From the NCBI GenBank assembly GCA_016710645.1, contig JADJVI010000009.1, forward strand, positions 1 to 64,000: a DNA stretch of 64,000 nucleotides, in the 5' to 3' direction. The notes beneath the pieces were generated by a model. The model was not told the DNA's origin. It saw only the letters and a list, made by a program, of their open reading frames with translations, and did not search any database. The translations under genes and the position numbers were made by a program. This stretch comes from Actinomycetales bacterium (lineage in GTDB: Bacteria > Actinomycetota > Actinomycetes > Actinomycetales > Dermatophilaceae). Shown piece by piece: positions 16,560 to 24,535 of the stretch (its first letter is position 1; every line of letters begins with the position of its first letter).

Positions 16560-17473
16560 TGGGCAAGAAGAAGCACGCTGCGGTCGCTGGGGCAGCGGAT
16601 CCGGCATACCGGCCGCGTCGGTCGGTTCTTTACATGCCGTCCTCCAACGAGCGGGCGCTGGAGAAGGCGAAGGGCATCGCCTGCGACGCATTGATCCTCG
16701 ACCTCGAGGACGCCGTCGCGCCCGATGCCAAGGAGGTTGCGCGCGAAGCCGCCTGTGCCGCAGTGCAATCCGGTGAATATGGCCGCAAGGAACTGACCAT
16801 CCGGGTCAACGGCGTCGGCACCCAGTGGCACGAAGCCGATCTGGAGGCCGCCTGCGCTGCCGGTCCGGAAGGCATCGTCGTGCCCAAGGTCGGGTCGGCC
16901 AAGGCTGTGCGCCGGCTGGTCGAGGCGATGGCCGATTTCAAGGCGCCCGCGCGCACCCGGTTGTGGGCGATGGTCGAGACACCTGAGGCGATCCTCGGCG
17001 CTCGCAAGCTCGCCGCCGCCTCGCCGCGCCTCGCCGTGCTCGTCATGGGCACCAACGACCTGGTCAAGGAGTTGGACGCCTTCCACGTGCCCGCCCGGGC
17101 GCCGCTGCAGATGTCCCTGTCGTTTGCCGTGCTCGCGGCTCGCGCTGCCGGGATCGCTATCGTCGACGGGGTCTACAACGACGTGCGCGACCTGGAGGGC
17201 TTCGAGGCCGAGTGCCGCGCCGGACGAGCGATGGGCTTCGACGGCAAGACCCTCATCCACCCCGGCCAGGTCGAGCCGTGCAACGCGGTGTTTGCGCCGA
17301 GCGACGAGCAGGTCGAGGATGCCCGCGGGTTGATCGCGGCCTTTGAGGAGGCTGCGGCCGAGGGCAAGGGCGTGGTGACCTACAAGAACAAGCTGGTAGA
17401 AAACTTGCACGTCGACACCGCCCGCAAGGTGCTTGCCACTCGCGCGGCCATCGACGCCCTCGCCGCCGGCTGA
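16559..17473 (+). CDS. CitE-like CoA-ester lyase/thioesterase (Mcl2-like)
   Basis: 304 residues of the short CitE type: RSVLYMPSSNERALEKAKG, LDLEDAVAPDAKEVAR (metal-binding Glu-Asp), VPKVGSAKAVRRL, MVETPEAILGA (catalytic Glu) and FDGKTLIHPGQVEPCN. Its start overlaps the previous stop (TGATG), so the two related but non-identical lyases are made together. In ethylmalonyl-CoA-pathway organisms a second CitE paralogue acts as (3S)-malyl-CoA thioesterase; citramalyl-CoA lyase is the other candidate. There is no citrate lyase alpha or gamma subunit here, so a citrate lyase role is unlikely. Confidence 0.8.
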   Translation: MGKKKHAAVAGAADPAYRPRRSVLYMPSSNERALEKAKGIACDALILDLEDAVAPDAKEVAREAACAAVQSGEYGRKELTIRVNGVGTQWHEADLEAACAAGPEGIVVPKVGSAKAVRRLVEAMADFKAPARTRLWAMVETPEAILGARKLAAASPRLAVLVMGTNDLVKELDAFHVPARAPLQMSLSFAVLAARAAGIAIVDGVYNDVRDLEGFEAECRAGRAMGFDGKTLIHPGQVEPCNAVFAPSDEQVEDARGLIAAFEEAAAEGKGVVTYKNKLVENLHVDTARKVLATRAAIDALAAG

Positions 17474-17492
17474 CCGTTCGCGCGGTCCGCGC

Positions 17493-18284
17493 TCAGCTCG
17501 CGAGGGCGGCGGCGCACCACTCCAAGGCCCGTATGCCGTGGGGTCGCCAATAGCCGTCGTCGTGCCCACCGGCGTCGAAAGTCGTCATCGCGTGCGGCAG
17601 TTTCGCGGCCAGCGCTCGGTTGGCCGCGATGAACGGGTCGCTCGTGCCGCACGCCAGGCTCACCGGCATACGGGCCAGGTCGGTCGTCCGAGCGAAGACG
17701 TCGTGCGCGAGGAAGTCTTCGCGGTCGTCGAAGGCGCCTGCCGCGCTCGCGCCGGGGGAGGTCCACAGCGCCGCGCTCATCGCCGCGACCGCGCCGACGA
17801 CGGTCGGCCCGTAGCGGGCTCGCAGCCACAGCGCGCCATACCCACCCATCGACCACCCGACCAGCCCGATCGGACCAGCCGGTATGCCGTGTCGCCGCAC
17901 CTCGGGCAACAGGTCCTCGATGACCAGGGCGCCGGTGTCATCGCCCTTTCGGGGGTGCCAGTAGCGCTCGCCTCCGTCGACACTGGCGATGGCTATGCCG
18001 AGCCGCTCAACCTGATCCTGCAGCCGTAGCCCGTCGAAGGCATCACCGGCGTTGCCGCCCCGGCCGTGCAGGGCGAGGACCAGGCGGGGGGACGGGACGC
18101 GCGCGGGATCCGGCCGGGCCAGCCGCCAGGCCACCCCGCGGCCGGGCCAGTGCGCGCTGGTGAGCCGGCCCTCCGCCCAGCTGAGGCCCGAATCCCGGCC
18201 GCGGAGCACGGCATACCCGCCGATGCCGGTCGCGGCGACCGTCGCCGCGCCGCCGACCAGCAGCGCGCGGCGGGTGACGATCAT
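17493..18284 (-). CDS. Putative esterase, alpha/beta hydrolase, Tat-type signal
   Basis: 263 residues. The N-terminus MIVTRRALLVGGAATVAATG has a twin arginine followed by a hydrophobic core, suggesting Tat export or membrane anchoring. The hydrolase domain has LALHGRGGNAGDAF (oxyanion hole), the nucleophile elbow GWSMGG and a late His in GGHDDGYWRPH. This resembles the esterase D/mycolyltransferase-like putative esterase group. The start at 18284 is set by a TACCCT box 7 bases upstream. It is convergent with the lyase operon and divergent from the acyl-CoA dehydrogenase. Substrate unknown. Confidence 0.8.
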   Translation of the reverse strand: MIVTRRALLVGGAATVAATGIGGYAVLRGRDSGLSWAEGRLTSAHWPGRGVAWRLARPDPARVPSPRLVLALHGRGGNAGDAFDGLRLQDQVERLGIAIASVDGGERYWHPRKGDDTGALVIEDLLPEVRRHGIPAGPIGLVGWSMGGYGALWLRARYGPTVVGAVAAMSAALWTSPGASAAGAFDDREDFLAHDVFARTTDLARMPVSLACGTSDPFIAANRALAAKLPHAMTTFDAGGHDDGYWRPHGIRALEWCAAALAS

Positions 18285-18291
18285 GCCCTCC

Positions 18292-18297
18292 AGGGTA
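18292..18297 (-). promoter_or_regulatory. Leaderless -10 box of the esterase
   Basis: TACCCT on the minus strand ends 7 bases before the ATG at 18284. Confidence 0.45.
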
Positions 18298-18409
18298 GGC
18301 GCGCGAGCCTCGGCGTGCTGGGGCTCACACCGCCAGCGTTGGGCTGGTAGCCAGCCGCTCGGCATACTCAGGATTGGACCCCAACGCGACGCACGAAGTG
18401 AGGCACTCC

Positions 18410-19615
18410 ATGTCCCGGCTGCAGCAGACCGACGGCCTGACCGACGACCAGCAAGAGTTGCTCAAACTGGTCCGCCAGTTCGTCGACGAGCAAATCCTGC
18501 CCGTCGCCACCGAGCTGGAGCACCGCGACGAATACCCGCAGGACATCGTCGACGGGATGAAGGAGATGGGGATCTTCGGGCTGATGATCCCCGAGGAGTA
18601 CGGCGGCCTCGGCGAGTCGCTGCTCACCTATGCCCTCTGTGTCGAGGAGATCTCGCGCGGCTGGATGAGCGTCAGCGGCATCATCAACACCCACTTCATC
18701 GTCGCCTACATGCTGCTGCAGCACGGCACCGAGGAGCAGAAGCAGCACTACCTGCCCAAGATGGCCACCGGTGAGATCCGCGGCGCCTTCTCGATGAGCG
18801 AGCCGGGTCTCGGGTCCGACGTCGCGGCGATCAAGACCAAGGCCGTGCGCCAGGGCGACAGCGACGACTGGGTGATCAACGGTCAGAAGATGTGGCTCAC
18901 CAACGGCGGCTCGTCCAACCTCGTCGCCGTGCTGGTCCGCACCGACCTCGGCGAGTCGACCAGCCCCTACAAAAACATGACGACTTTCCTCATCGACAAG
19001 ACCTCGGGCTTTGGCGAGACCGCGCAGGGCGTCACGGTGCCCGGCAAGATCGACAAGATGGGCTACAAGGGCGTCGACACCACCGAGCTGGTCTTCGAGG
19101 GCCACCGCACGACGACCGCCCAGATCCTCGGCGGGGTACCCGGCAAGGGCTTCTACCAGATGATGGACGGCGTCGAGGTCGGCCGGGTCAACGTCGCCGC
19201 CCGCGCGTGTGGCGTCTCGCGGCGGGCCTTCGAACTCGGCATCGCCTACTCCCAGCAGCGCGAGACCTTCGGCAAGAAGATCGCCGAGCACCAGGGCATC
19301 CTCTTCCGCCTGGCCGATATGGCCACCAAGGTCGAAGCCGCCCACCAGATGATGGTCAAGGCCGCGCGCCTGAAGGACTCCGGCCAGCGCAACGACCTCG
19401 AGGCCGGCATGGCGAAGTACCTCGCGGCCGAATACTGCGCCGACGTCGTCGGCCAGTCCTTCCGGATCCACGGCGGTTATGGCTACTCCAAGGAGTACGA
19501 GATCGAGCGGCTCTTCCGCGAGGCCCCCATGCTGCTCATCGGTGAGGGCACGGCCGAGATCCAGAAGATGATCATCGGGCGGCGCCTGCTGGAGGAGTAC
19601 AAGCTCAAGGGCTGA
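18410..19615 (+). CDS. Acyl-CoA dehydrogenase (candidate methylsuccinyl-CoA dehydrogenase)
   Basis: 401 residues, complete FAD-dependent acyl-CoA dehydrogenase: helical N-domain (YGGLGESLLTYALCVEEISR), beta-domain (FSMSEPGLGSDVAAIKTKA, MWLTNGGSSNL) and C-domain with IHGGYGYSKEYEIERLFREA and IGEGTAEIQKMIIGRRL, where GEGT carries the usual catalytic Glu region. GTGAGG sits 7 bases before the ATG at 18410. It lies between the Mcl-type lyases and the mesaconyl-CoA hydratase homologue, so oxidation of methylsuccinyl-CoA is plausible. It lacks the long N-terminal extension of proteobacterial Mcd, so a short-branched acyl-CoA substrate is also possible. Confidence 0.85.
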   Translation: MSRLQQTDGLTDDQQELLKLVRQFVDEQILPVATELEHRDEYPQDIVDGMKEMGIFGLMIPEEYGGLGESLLTYALCVEEISRGWMSVSGIINTHFIVAYMLLQHGTEEQKQHYLPKMATGEIRGAFSMSEPGLGSDVAAIKTKAVRQGDSDDWVINGQKMWLTNGGSSNLVAVLVRTDLGESTSPYKNMTTFLIDKTSGFGETAQGVTVPGKIDKMGYKGVDTTELVFEGHRTTTAQILGGVPGKGFYQMMDGVEVGRVNVAARACGVSRRAFELGIAYSQQRETFGKKIAEHQGILFRLADMATKVEAAHQMMVKAARLKDSGQRNDLEAGMAKYLAAEYCADVVGQSFRIHGGYGYSKEYEIERLFREAPMLLIGEGTAEIQKMIIGRRLLEEYKLKG

Positions 19616-19623
19616 GCGCTGCT

Positions 19624-19658
19624 GTGAACGCCGCCCGCGGAGATGTCTCGGCGTTCAC
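19624..19658 (+). terminator. Hairpin after the acyl-CoA dehydrogenase
   Basis: 10-bp perfect arms (19624-19633 and 19649-19658) with a 15-base loop, starting 8 bases after the stop. Confidence 0.6.
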
Positions 19659-19729
19659 ACCGGTATGCCGTGGATAACCGATGACTTCCGGCATCCCCCG
19701 AGTGGACTGATCGGGGTCCGACCGACCGC

Positions 19730-19735
19730 TAGCCT
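19730..19735 (+). promoter_or_regulatory. Leaderless -10 box of the SDR gene
   Basis: TAGCCT ends 6 bases before the GTG at 19742; no ribosome site is present. Confidence 0.5.
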
Positions 19736-19741
19736 GGCTGG

Positions 19742-20584
19742 GTGCAGGTGATTCCGGGTGCCCACGCGTTGGTGACGGGTGGCTCCAGCGGTATCGGCCA
19801 CGCCATCGCGGCCCTGCTCGGGGAGAAGGGCGCCAGGATCACCATCTGGGCCCGGGGTGAAGAGCGCTTGGCTTCGGCTGCCGCTGCCCTGCGCGCTCGC
19901 GGCATCGACGTGTATGCCGAGAGTGTCGACGTGTCGGACCCCGCGGCGGTGGCCGCAGGCCACGAGCGAGCCGTCGCTCAGCATGGACCCGTCGACATCC
20001 TGGTGACCTCGGCTGGCGTGTCTCACCCGGGGCGGTTCCTGGACCTGGACGATCAGGTCTTCCGGGACATGATCGAGATCGATTACTTCGGCACCCTCCA
20101 TCCGATCCGGGCCGTGACGCCGGGGATGGTGCAGCGGGGTCGTGGCAGCATCGTCGGGATCAGCTCAGCGTGCGCCCTGCTCGGGGTCTATGGGTACACG
20201 GCATACGGAGCGGCGAAGTTTGCCGTGCGCGGGCTGTTGGAGGCGCTGCGCGGGGAGCTCAAGCCGCACGGCGTCCACGTCGCGTGTGTCTACCCGCCCG
20301 ATGTCGACACGCCGATGCTGGCCGCCGAGAACGAGTACAAGCCGGCCGAGACCGCCGCGATCAGCGGTGCGGTGAACCCGATCAGTGCCGACACCGTCGC
20401 CCGCGGCGTGGTGCGAGCGATCGAGAAGGGGACCTTTGCGGTCTACTCCGGGATCCAGCTGCGGGCGCTCGTGGCGCTCGGCCCGATGATCAACCCCGTG
20501 GTCGACCGCGTCTTCGATCGCACCGTGCGCAAGATGCAGCAGAATCCGGACGCCCCGCGCGTGCATGGGAAACTGGAGCCATGA
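19742..20584 (+). CDS. SDR oxidoreductase, 3-ketodihydrosphingosine reductase-like
   Basis: 280 residues, NAD(P)-binding short-chain dehydrogenase. The cofactor motif TGGSSGIG is at about 12-19, the catalytic Ser in VGISSACALLG, and the Tyr-x3-Lys in YTAYGAAKFAVRG. A C-terminal hydrophobic or amphipathic segment (about 235-260) and overall layout resemble the KDSR-like SDR subgroup rather than FabG. GTG with a leaderless TAGCCT box gives the start. The stop overlaps the start of the stress-protein gene (ATGA). Substrate not known; a lipid ketone is a guess. Confidence 0.8.
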   Translation: MQVIPGAHALVTGGSSGIGHAIAALLGEKGARITIWARGEERLASAAAALRARGIDVYAESVDVSDPAAVAAGHERAVAQHGPVDILVTSAGVSHPGRFLDLDDQVFRDMIEIDYFGTLHPIRAVTPGMVQRGRGSIVGISSACALLGVYGYTAYGAAKFAVRGLLEALRGELKPHGVHVACVYPPDVDTPMLAAENEYKPAETAAISGAVNPISADTVARGVVRAIEKGTFAVYSGIQLRALVALGPMINPVVDRVFDRTVRKMQQNPDAPRVHGKLEP

Positions 20585-21108
20585 GCAGTCAACCTGGCCG
20601 TGTCCCGTTCGCCGCGCTCACCCTGGATTACCCGATGTCGATCGGGGTCTTCAGCAGCCACGCGGAGGCCCAGAAGGCTGTCGACACGCTCTCGGACGAG
20701 CAATTCCCGGTGCAGAACTGCCTCATCGTCGGCACCGAGCTGCGTCAGCTCGAGCGGGTCACCGGCCGCCTCACCTGGGGGCGCGTTCTGGTCGGCGGGG
20801 CGCTGTCCGGGGTGTGGCTGGGGTTGTTTGTCGGGCTCATCCTGTCGCTGTTCGTCTCCGGGGTGAATCCCGCGGGCCTGGTCATCTCGACGATGCTTTA
20901 CGGCGCGGTCTTCGGGGCGGTGTGGGCGGCCTTCGGTTATGCCCTGACTCGCGGGCGGCGCGATTTCACCTCGGTGAGCCAGGTCGTTCCGTCCCGATTC
21001 GAGCTGTTGTGTGAGCACAAGGTCGCGCAGCAGGCCCGGGAGATTCTCACGAAGGCCGGCCTCATCGGTGTGACCCAGGTCTCGCCACCTGTCACCCCGG
21101 GCAGCTAG
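20581..21108 (+). CDS. General stress protein 17M-like (YflT-type) membrane protein
   Basis: 175 residues. The N-terminal alpha/beta unit SIGVFSSHAEAQKAVDTL is the GSP17M/YflT-like domain also seen in CBS- and PRC-linked stress proteins. Two membrane helices follow (about 70-92 and 97-120), then a C-terminal repeat of the alpha/beta unit (RFELLCEHKVAQQAREIL). It is coupled to the SDR upstream. Rv1234 in mycobacteria lies near the mrp/MgtE-CBS block and may be the counterpart. Function unknown. Confidence 0.75.
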   Translation: MSSQPGRVPFAALTLDYPMSIGVFSSHAEAQKAVDTLSDEQFPVQNCLIVGTELRQLERVTGRLTWGRVLVGGALSGVWLGLFVGLILSLFVSGVNPAGLVISTMLYGAVFGAVWAAFGYALTRGRRDFTSVSQVVPSRFELLCEHKVAQQAREILTKAGLIGVTQVSPPVTPGS

Positions 21109-21154
21109 TCTCCGCTGGTGGCGTCCATAGGGAGGCGCCCCCAGAGGAGGAATC

Positions 21155-22897
21155 ATGGCGTCACAGCGCAAGCGCCTGGCCGGGGTGGGGGCCCTGGCTT
21201 TGGCAGCCGCGATCGTCGTCCCGACCAGCGGAGCCGTCGCCGGCCCACCCGCTGCGGGCGGTAACCCGAATCTCGTCACGGTGCAATTGCTGTCCTTCAA
21301 CGACTACCACGGCCACCTCGAGGCCGTCGACTCACCCCTGGCTCTCGGGCTGGACCCGTCGCAGACCAAGGTCGGCGGGGTGGAATACCTCAGCACCCGA
21401 TTGAGCCAACTGCGCGCCAAGGTCGGGGCGGCCAACAGCCTCACCGTCGCGGCCGGTGACCTCATCGGCGGCTCACCCTTCCTGTCGGGAATGTTCCACG
21501 ACGAGCCGTCGGTCGAGTCGCTCAACACTCTCGGCCTGGACGTCAGCTCCGTCGGCAACCACGAATTCGACGAGGGCACCACCGAGTTGCTGCGCATGCA
21601 GCAGGGTGGTTGCCACCCGGTCGACGGCTGCTACTTCCCAGACCAGCCGTATGCCGGTGCCGACTTCCAGTGGTTGGCCGCCAACGTCGTGCGCAAGGAC
21701 AACGGGCAGCCGTTGCTGCCGGCGACCAGCGTCAAGACCGTCAACGGCGTCAAGATCGGGTTCATCGGGATGACCCTCAAGGCCACCCCGACCTTGGTCA
21801 GCCCGGCGGGCGTCGCGACCGTCGACTTCAAGGACGAGGTCGAGACCGCTAACCAGCAGGCCCAGGTCCTCAAGAAGCAGGGTGTCAAGTCGATCGTCGT
21901 GCTCATCCACGAGGGCGGCTACCAGGCCGGCACCTATGGCCAGTGCCTTGGCGTGTCCGAGCCGATCTCGACCATCGCCTCCCAAATCAGCCCCGAGGTG
22001 GACCTCATCATCTCTGGCCACACTCACCAGCCCTACATCTGCTCGTTCCCCGACCCGGCCGGCAACCCGCGTCTGGTCACCAGCGCCGCCGACTACGGCC
22101 GGGTCATCACCGAGACCTCGCTGGTCGTCAACTCCCGCAGCGGTGAGGTGATGCGCGACCGCACGACCGCGATCAACCACCTCAACACCCGCGATGTGGT
22201 CAAGGACCCGGACCAGACCGCCGTCATCGCCAAGTGGAATGCGCTCGCAGGCCCGGTCAAGAGCCGGATCGTCGGCTCCAACGTCGAGGACATCCTCGGC
22301 GACGCCAGCGGCAACCGCGGTATCGAGACCCCGATGGTCGACCTTGTGGCCGACGCGATCTTGCACGGCACCGCGGGCCCGACCAAGGGCAACGCCCAAT
22401 TGGCGTTGATGAACCTCGGCGGCGTGCGTTCCAGCCTCAAGATCACCCCGAAGTATGCCGAGCAGCCCGGTGAGATCACCTTCGCTGAGGCGTATGACAT
22501 CGCCCCGTTCAACAACATCCTGGTTACCCTCGACCTCACCGGTGACCAGATCCGCCAGATCCTCGAGCAGCAGTACCAGCCGGTCCCGGCTCGCGGCTCC
22601 CGCCCGATGCTCGCTCTTGGTGTGTCGGAGGGCTTCACCTATGCCTGGGACGCCACGGCTGCGGAGGGCTCGCGCGTCGTCGCGGGCTCGATGAAGCTCA
22701 ATGGCGTGCCGATGTCGATGACCACGACCTACCGGGTGGGGACGCTCAACTTCCTCGCCGACGGTGGCGACCTGTTCACCGGATTCAAGGCCGGCACCAA
22801 CCGGCTCGGGGGCCCGGAGGACCTGGCCAACCTGGTCGACTACTTCAAGACCCACCCCGGTCTCACTGCCCCGGCCAGCCGCATCGACGGCCTGTGA
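21155..22897 (+). CDS. Secreted bifunctional metallophosphatase/5'-nucleotidase
   Basis: 580 residues. A Sec signal peptide (about 1-30, ending near GAVAGPP) precedes the calcineurin-like domain with metal motifs SFNDYHGHLE, AAGDLIGGS, GNHEFDEG and ISGHTHQPY. The C-terminal 5'-nucleotidase substrate domain follows (about 370-560, with NLGGVRSSL and YDIAPFNNILVTLDLTGDQI). It hydrolyses extracellular nucleotides to nucleosides and phosphate. AGAGGAGGAATC is a strong ribosome site. A long hairpin follows 29 bases after the stop. It has its own promoter region and no operon partners. Confidence 0.92.
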   Translation: MASQRKRLAGVGALALAAAIVVPTSGAVAGPPAAGGNPNLVTVQLLSFNDYHGHLEAVDSPLALGLDPSQTKVGGVEYLSTRLSQLRAKVGAANSLTVAAGDLIGGSPFLSGMFHDEPSVESLNTLGLDVSSVGNHEFDEGTTELLRMQQGGCHPVDGCYFPDQPYAGADFQWLAANVVRKDNGQPLLPATSVKTVNGVKIGFIGMTLKATPTLVSPAGVATVDFKDEVETANQQAQVLKKQGVKSIVVLIHEGGYQAGTYGQCLGVSEPISTIASQISPEVDLIISGHTHQPYICSFPDPAGNPRLVTSAADYGRVITETSLVVNSRSGEVMRDRTTAINHLNTRDVVKDPDQTAVIAKWNALAGPVKSRIVGSNVEDILGDASGNRGIETPMVDLVADAILHGTAGPTKGNAQLALMNLGGVRSSLKITPKYAEQPGEITFAEAYDIAPFNNILVTLDLTGDQIRQILEQQYQPVPARGSRPMLALGVSEGFTYAWDATAAEGSRVVAGSMKLNGVPMSMTTTYRVGTLNFLADGGDLFTGFKAGTNRLGGPEDLANLVDYFKTHPGLTAPASRIDGL

Positions 22898-22925
22898 CCG
22901 GCTCGGTCGACCGATTCTGAGCAAC

Positions 22926-22966
22926 CCGCGCCGGGTGTCGCATCCTCGATGTGGCACCCGGCGCGG
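22926..22966 (+). terminator. Long hairpin after the 5'-nucleotidase
   Basis: Perfect 12-bp arms (22926-22937 and 22955-22966), with pairing continuing inward through G-T wobbles. Confidence 0.75.
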
Positions 22967-23049
22967 CCATTGTCGCGAGAGAGAGTTGGCCGCGGGCTGC
23001 AACCACCGGCCCAAGTCAGGTGCTCTATCCGGGTGAAAGGGGGTGTGCC

Positions 23050-23568
23050 GTGACGGTCGAGCCGGTCGGGTTTCGTGACTTCGTCGTTGCGCGGTCCCCG
23101 CGGTTCCTGCACACGGCATACCTGCTGACCGGCGATGCCCACCTGGCCAAGGACCTCGTGCAAACCAGCCTGGCCCGCACCTGGCCACAGTGGGACCGGA
23201 TCCGCGAGGGCAATCCCGAGGCCTACGTCAAGACCGTCATGGTGCGCCTGGCCACCTCCTGGTGGCGGCGCAAGTGGCGCGGCGAAGTGCCCACCGAGGT
23301 GCTCCCCGAGCCGCGCGCGGGGGTCGCCGGAGCGGGCGACACCACGGCCGGTATGCCGTCCGCCACCGATCAGGTCGACGACCACCTCATGCTCGCGGCG
23401 GCGCTGCGCCGGTTGCCGCCCGGTCAACGCCGGGTGGTCCTGCTGCGCTATCTGGAGGACTTGCCGGTGAGCCAGGTGGCCACCTTGCTGGGGTTGTCGG
23501 AGGGCACGGTCAAGAGTCAGGCAGCCCGCGGGCTGGCCACATTGCGGGAGGTGCTTGCTGATGAGTGA
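23050..23568 (+). CDS. SigE-family ECF sigma factor (TIGR02983 type)
   Basis: 172 residues. Region 2 begins FRDFVVARSPRFLHTAYLL with DLVQTSLARTWPQWDRI, and region 4 ends LPVSQVATLLGLSEGTVKSQ. The short length, the AYLLTGD opening and the WWRRKWRGEVPT linker are typical of the streptomycete-like SigE family of small ECF factors, distinct from the envelope-stress SigE at 9 kb. GTG at 23050 follows GTGAAAGGGGG. It overlaps the downstream membrane protein by 8 bases. A possible CAACC -35 element lies near 23000 but is not convincing. Confidence 0.85.
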   Translation: MTVEPVGFRDFVVARSPRFLHTAYLLTGDAHLAKDLVQTSLARTWPQWDRIREGNPEAYVKTVMVRLATSWWRRKWRGEVPTEVLPEPRAGVAGAGDTTAGMPSATDQVDDHLMLAAALRRLPPGQRRVVLLRYLEDLPVSQVATLLGLSEGTVKSQAARGLATLREVLADE

Positions 23569-24517
23569 CCGACGTGGAGCGGGGTCGTCCGATTCCTTCG
23601 ACCAGGGGAGCGGTCCGGACCCGTTGGTGGCCCGACTGCAGGCGCTGTCGCCCGTGACGGGTGTCGAGGTCGACTTCGACGCCATCGCAGCGGAGGCCGG
23701 ACGCCGACGGTCCCGGCGTGCGGCGACGCGCGTCGGTCTCGGGGTCGGCGGTATCGCTTCGGCGCTGGTGCTGCTGAGCACGAGCGGCATCCTGCGGATG
23801 GGGATGGGCGGCTCCGCGGCCAGTTCCGCCGCCGGGGGCGCTCCAGCCAGTGCCGCATCGGCCCCCATGGCCCCAGGCGACGCCACGGGTGGTCAGAAGA
23901 TGGCCGAGTCGCGACCCTCGGGGAGCGCGGCGGGGTGGGACACGGCATACCCGGTCGAGCTTTGCCCCGAATCGGTGCCGACCGAGCCGGGCCCGCCGCC
24001 GGATCCGGCGGGGGTGTGGAGCCCGCCCTTCCAGCCGTCGCAACAGCTGGTGCCGGCCGAGACGCCGGTCAGTGCCGTGGTATGCCGATACCGGCTGGTG
24101 GTCTTCGGGGTGAACGGTCAACAGACGCCCCAGCCGGAGTCGACGCACCCACTGTTCACGGCGCGACGCATCAGCGCGGGACTGGACACGCTGGCACAGG
24201 ATCTATCGACGCTGCGGCCGTCGACGGCGGGCGCCTCGCGCGCCTGCACCATGATGGCGGGGCCGGTCGACCTGCTGGCGCTGCGCCTGGACTATGCCGG
24301 CGGCGGGGTGGTCTGGGTGCAGAGCCAGACCGACGTCAACCGTTGCGCACAGACCACCAACGGGCAGTTCAGCACCGAGGCCTATCTTGCGGACAGCATC
24401 GAGACGTCGGCGCAAACCTCGCAATGGATGCTGCTGCCGGCCGACCGGTTCGGCGCGACGCCCGGGTTACCCGTCTCGCCCGGGTCACCCGTCTCGCCCG
24501 GGTCGCCGAGTCCGTAG
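23561..24517 (+). CDS. Membrane protein coupled to ECF sigma factor, possible anti-sigma
   Basis: 318 residues, no recognised domain. A short cytoplasmic part (1-55, with VEVDFDAIAAEAGRRRSRRA, common in partners of SigE-family ECF factors) is followed by one membrane helix (about 62-80), a Ser/Ala/Gly-rich stretch and a roughly 200-residue outside domain with Cys residues at about 129, 172, 229 and 268. The tail ends in a short PVSPGS repeat. It has no zinc-finger ZAS motif. Overlap with the sigma gene argues for a regulatory partner, perhaps sensing outside the cell. Confidence 0.6.
   Translation: MSDRRGAGSSDSFDQGSGPDPLVARLQALSPVTGVEVDFDAIAAEAGRRRSRRAATRVGLGVGGIASALVLLSTSGILRMGMGGSAASSAAGGAPASAASAPMAPGDATGGQKMAESRPSGSAAGWDTAYPVELCPESVPTEPGPPPDPAGVWSPPFQPSQQLVPAETPVSAVVCRYRLVVFGVNGQQTPQPESTHPLFTARRISAGLDTLAQDLSTLRPSTAGASRACTMMAGPVDLLALRLDYAGGGVVWVQSQTDVNRCAQTTNGQFSTEAYLADSIETSAQTSQWMLLPADRFGATPGLPVSPGSPVSPGSPSP
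24469..24503 (+). repeat. Two 17-bp direct repeats at the 3' end of the sigma-partner gene
   Basis: ACCCGTCTCGCCCGGGT at 24469-24485 and again at 24487-24503 (period 18), encoding repeated PVSPGS. The in-frame period would allow length variation of the tail. Confidence 0.85.
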
Positions 24518-24535
24518 CCTCCGTCGTCGGGGAGG

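Noticed and set aside
16559..17473. Citrate lyase beta subunit
   Set aside because: No alpha, gamma or prosthetic-group genes; the paired Mcl1-like gene makes a malyl/citramalyl-CoA role more likely.
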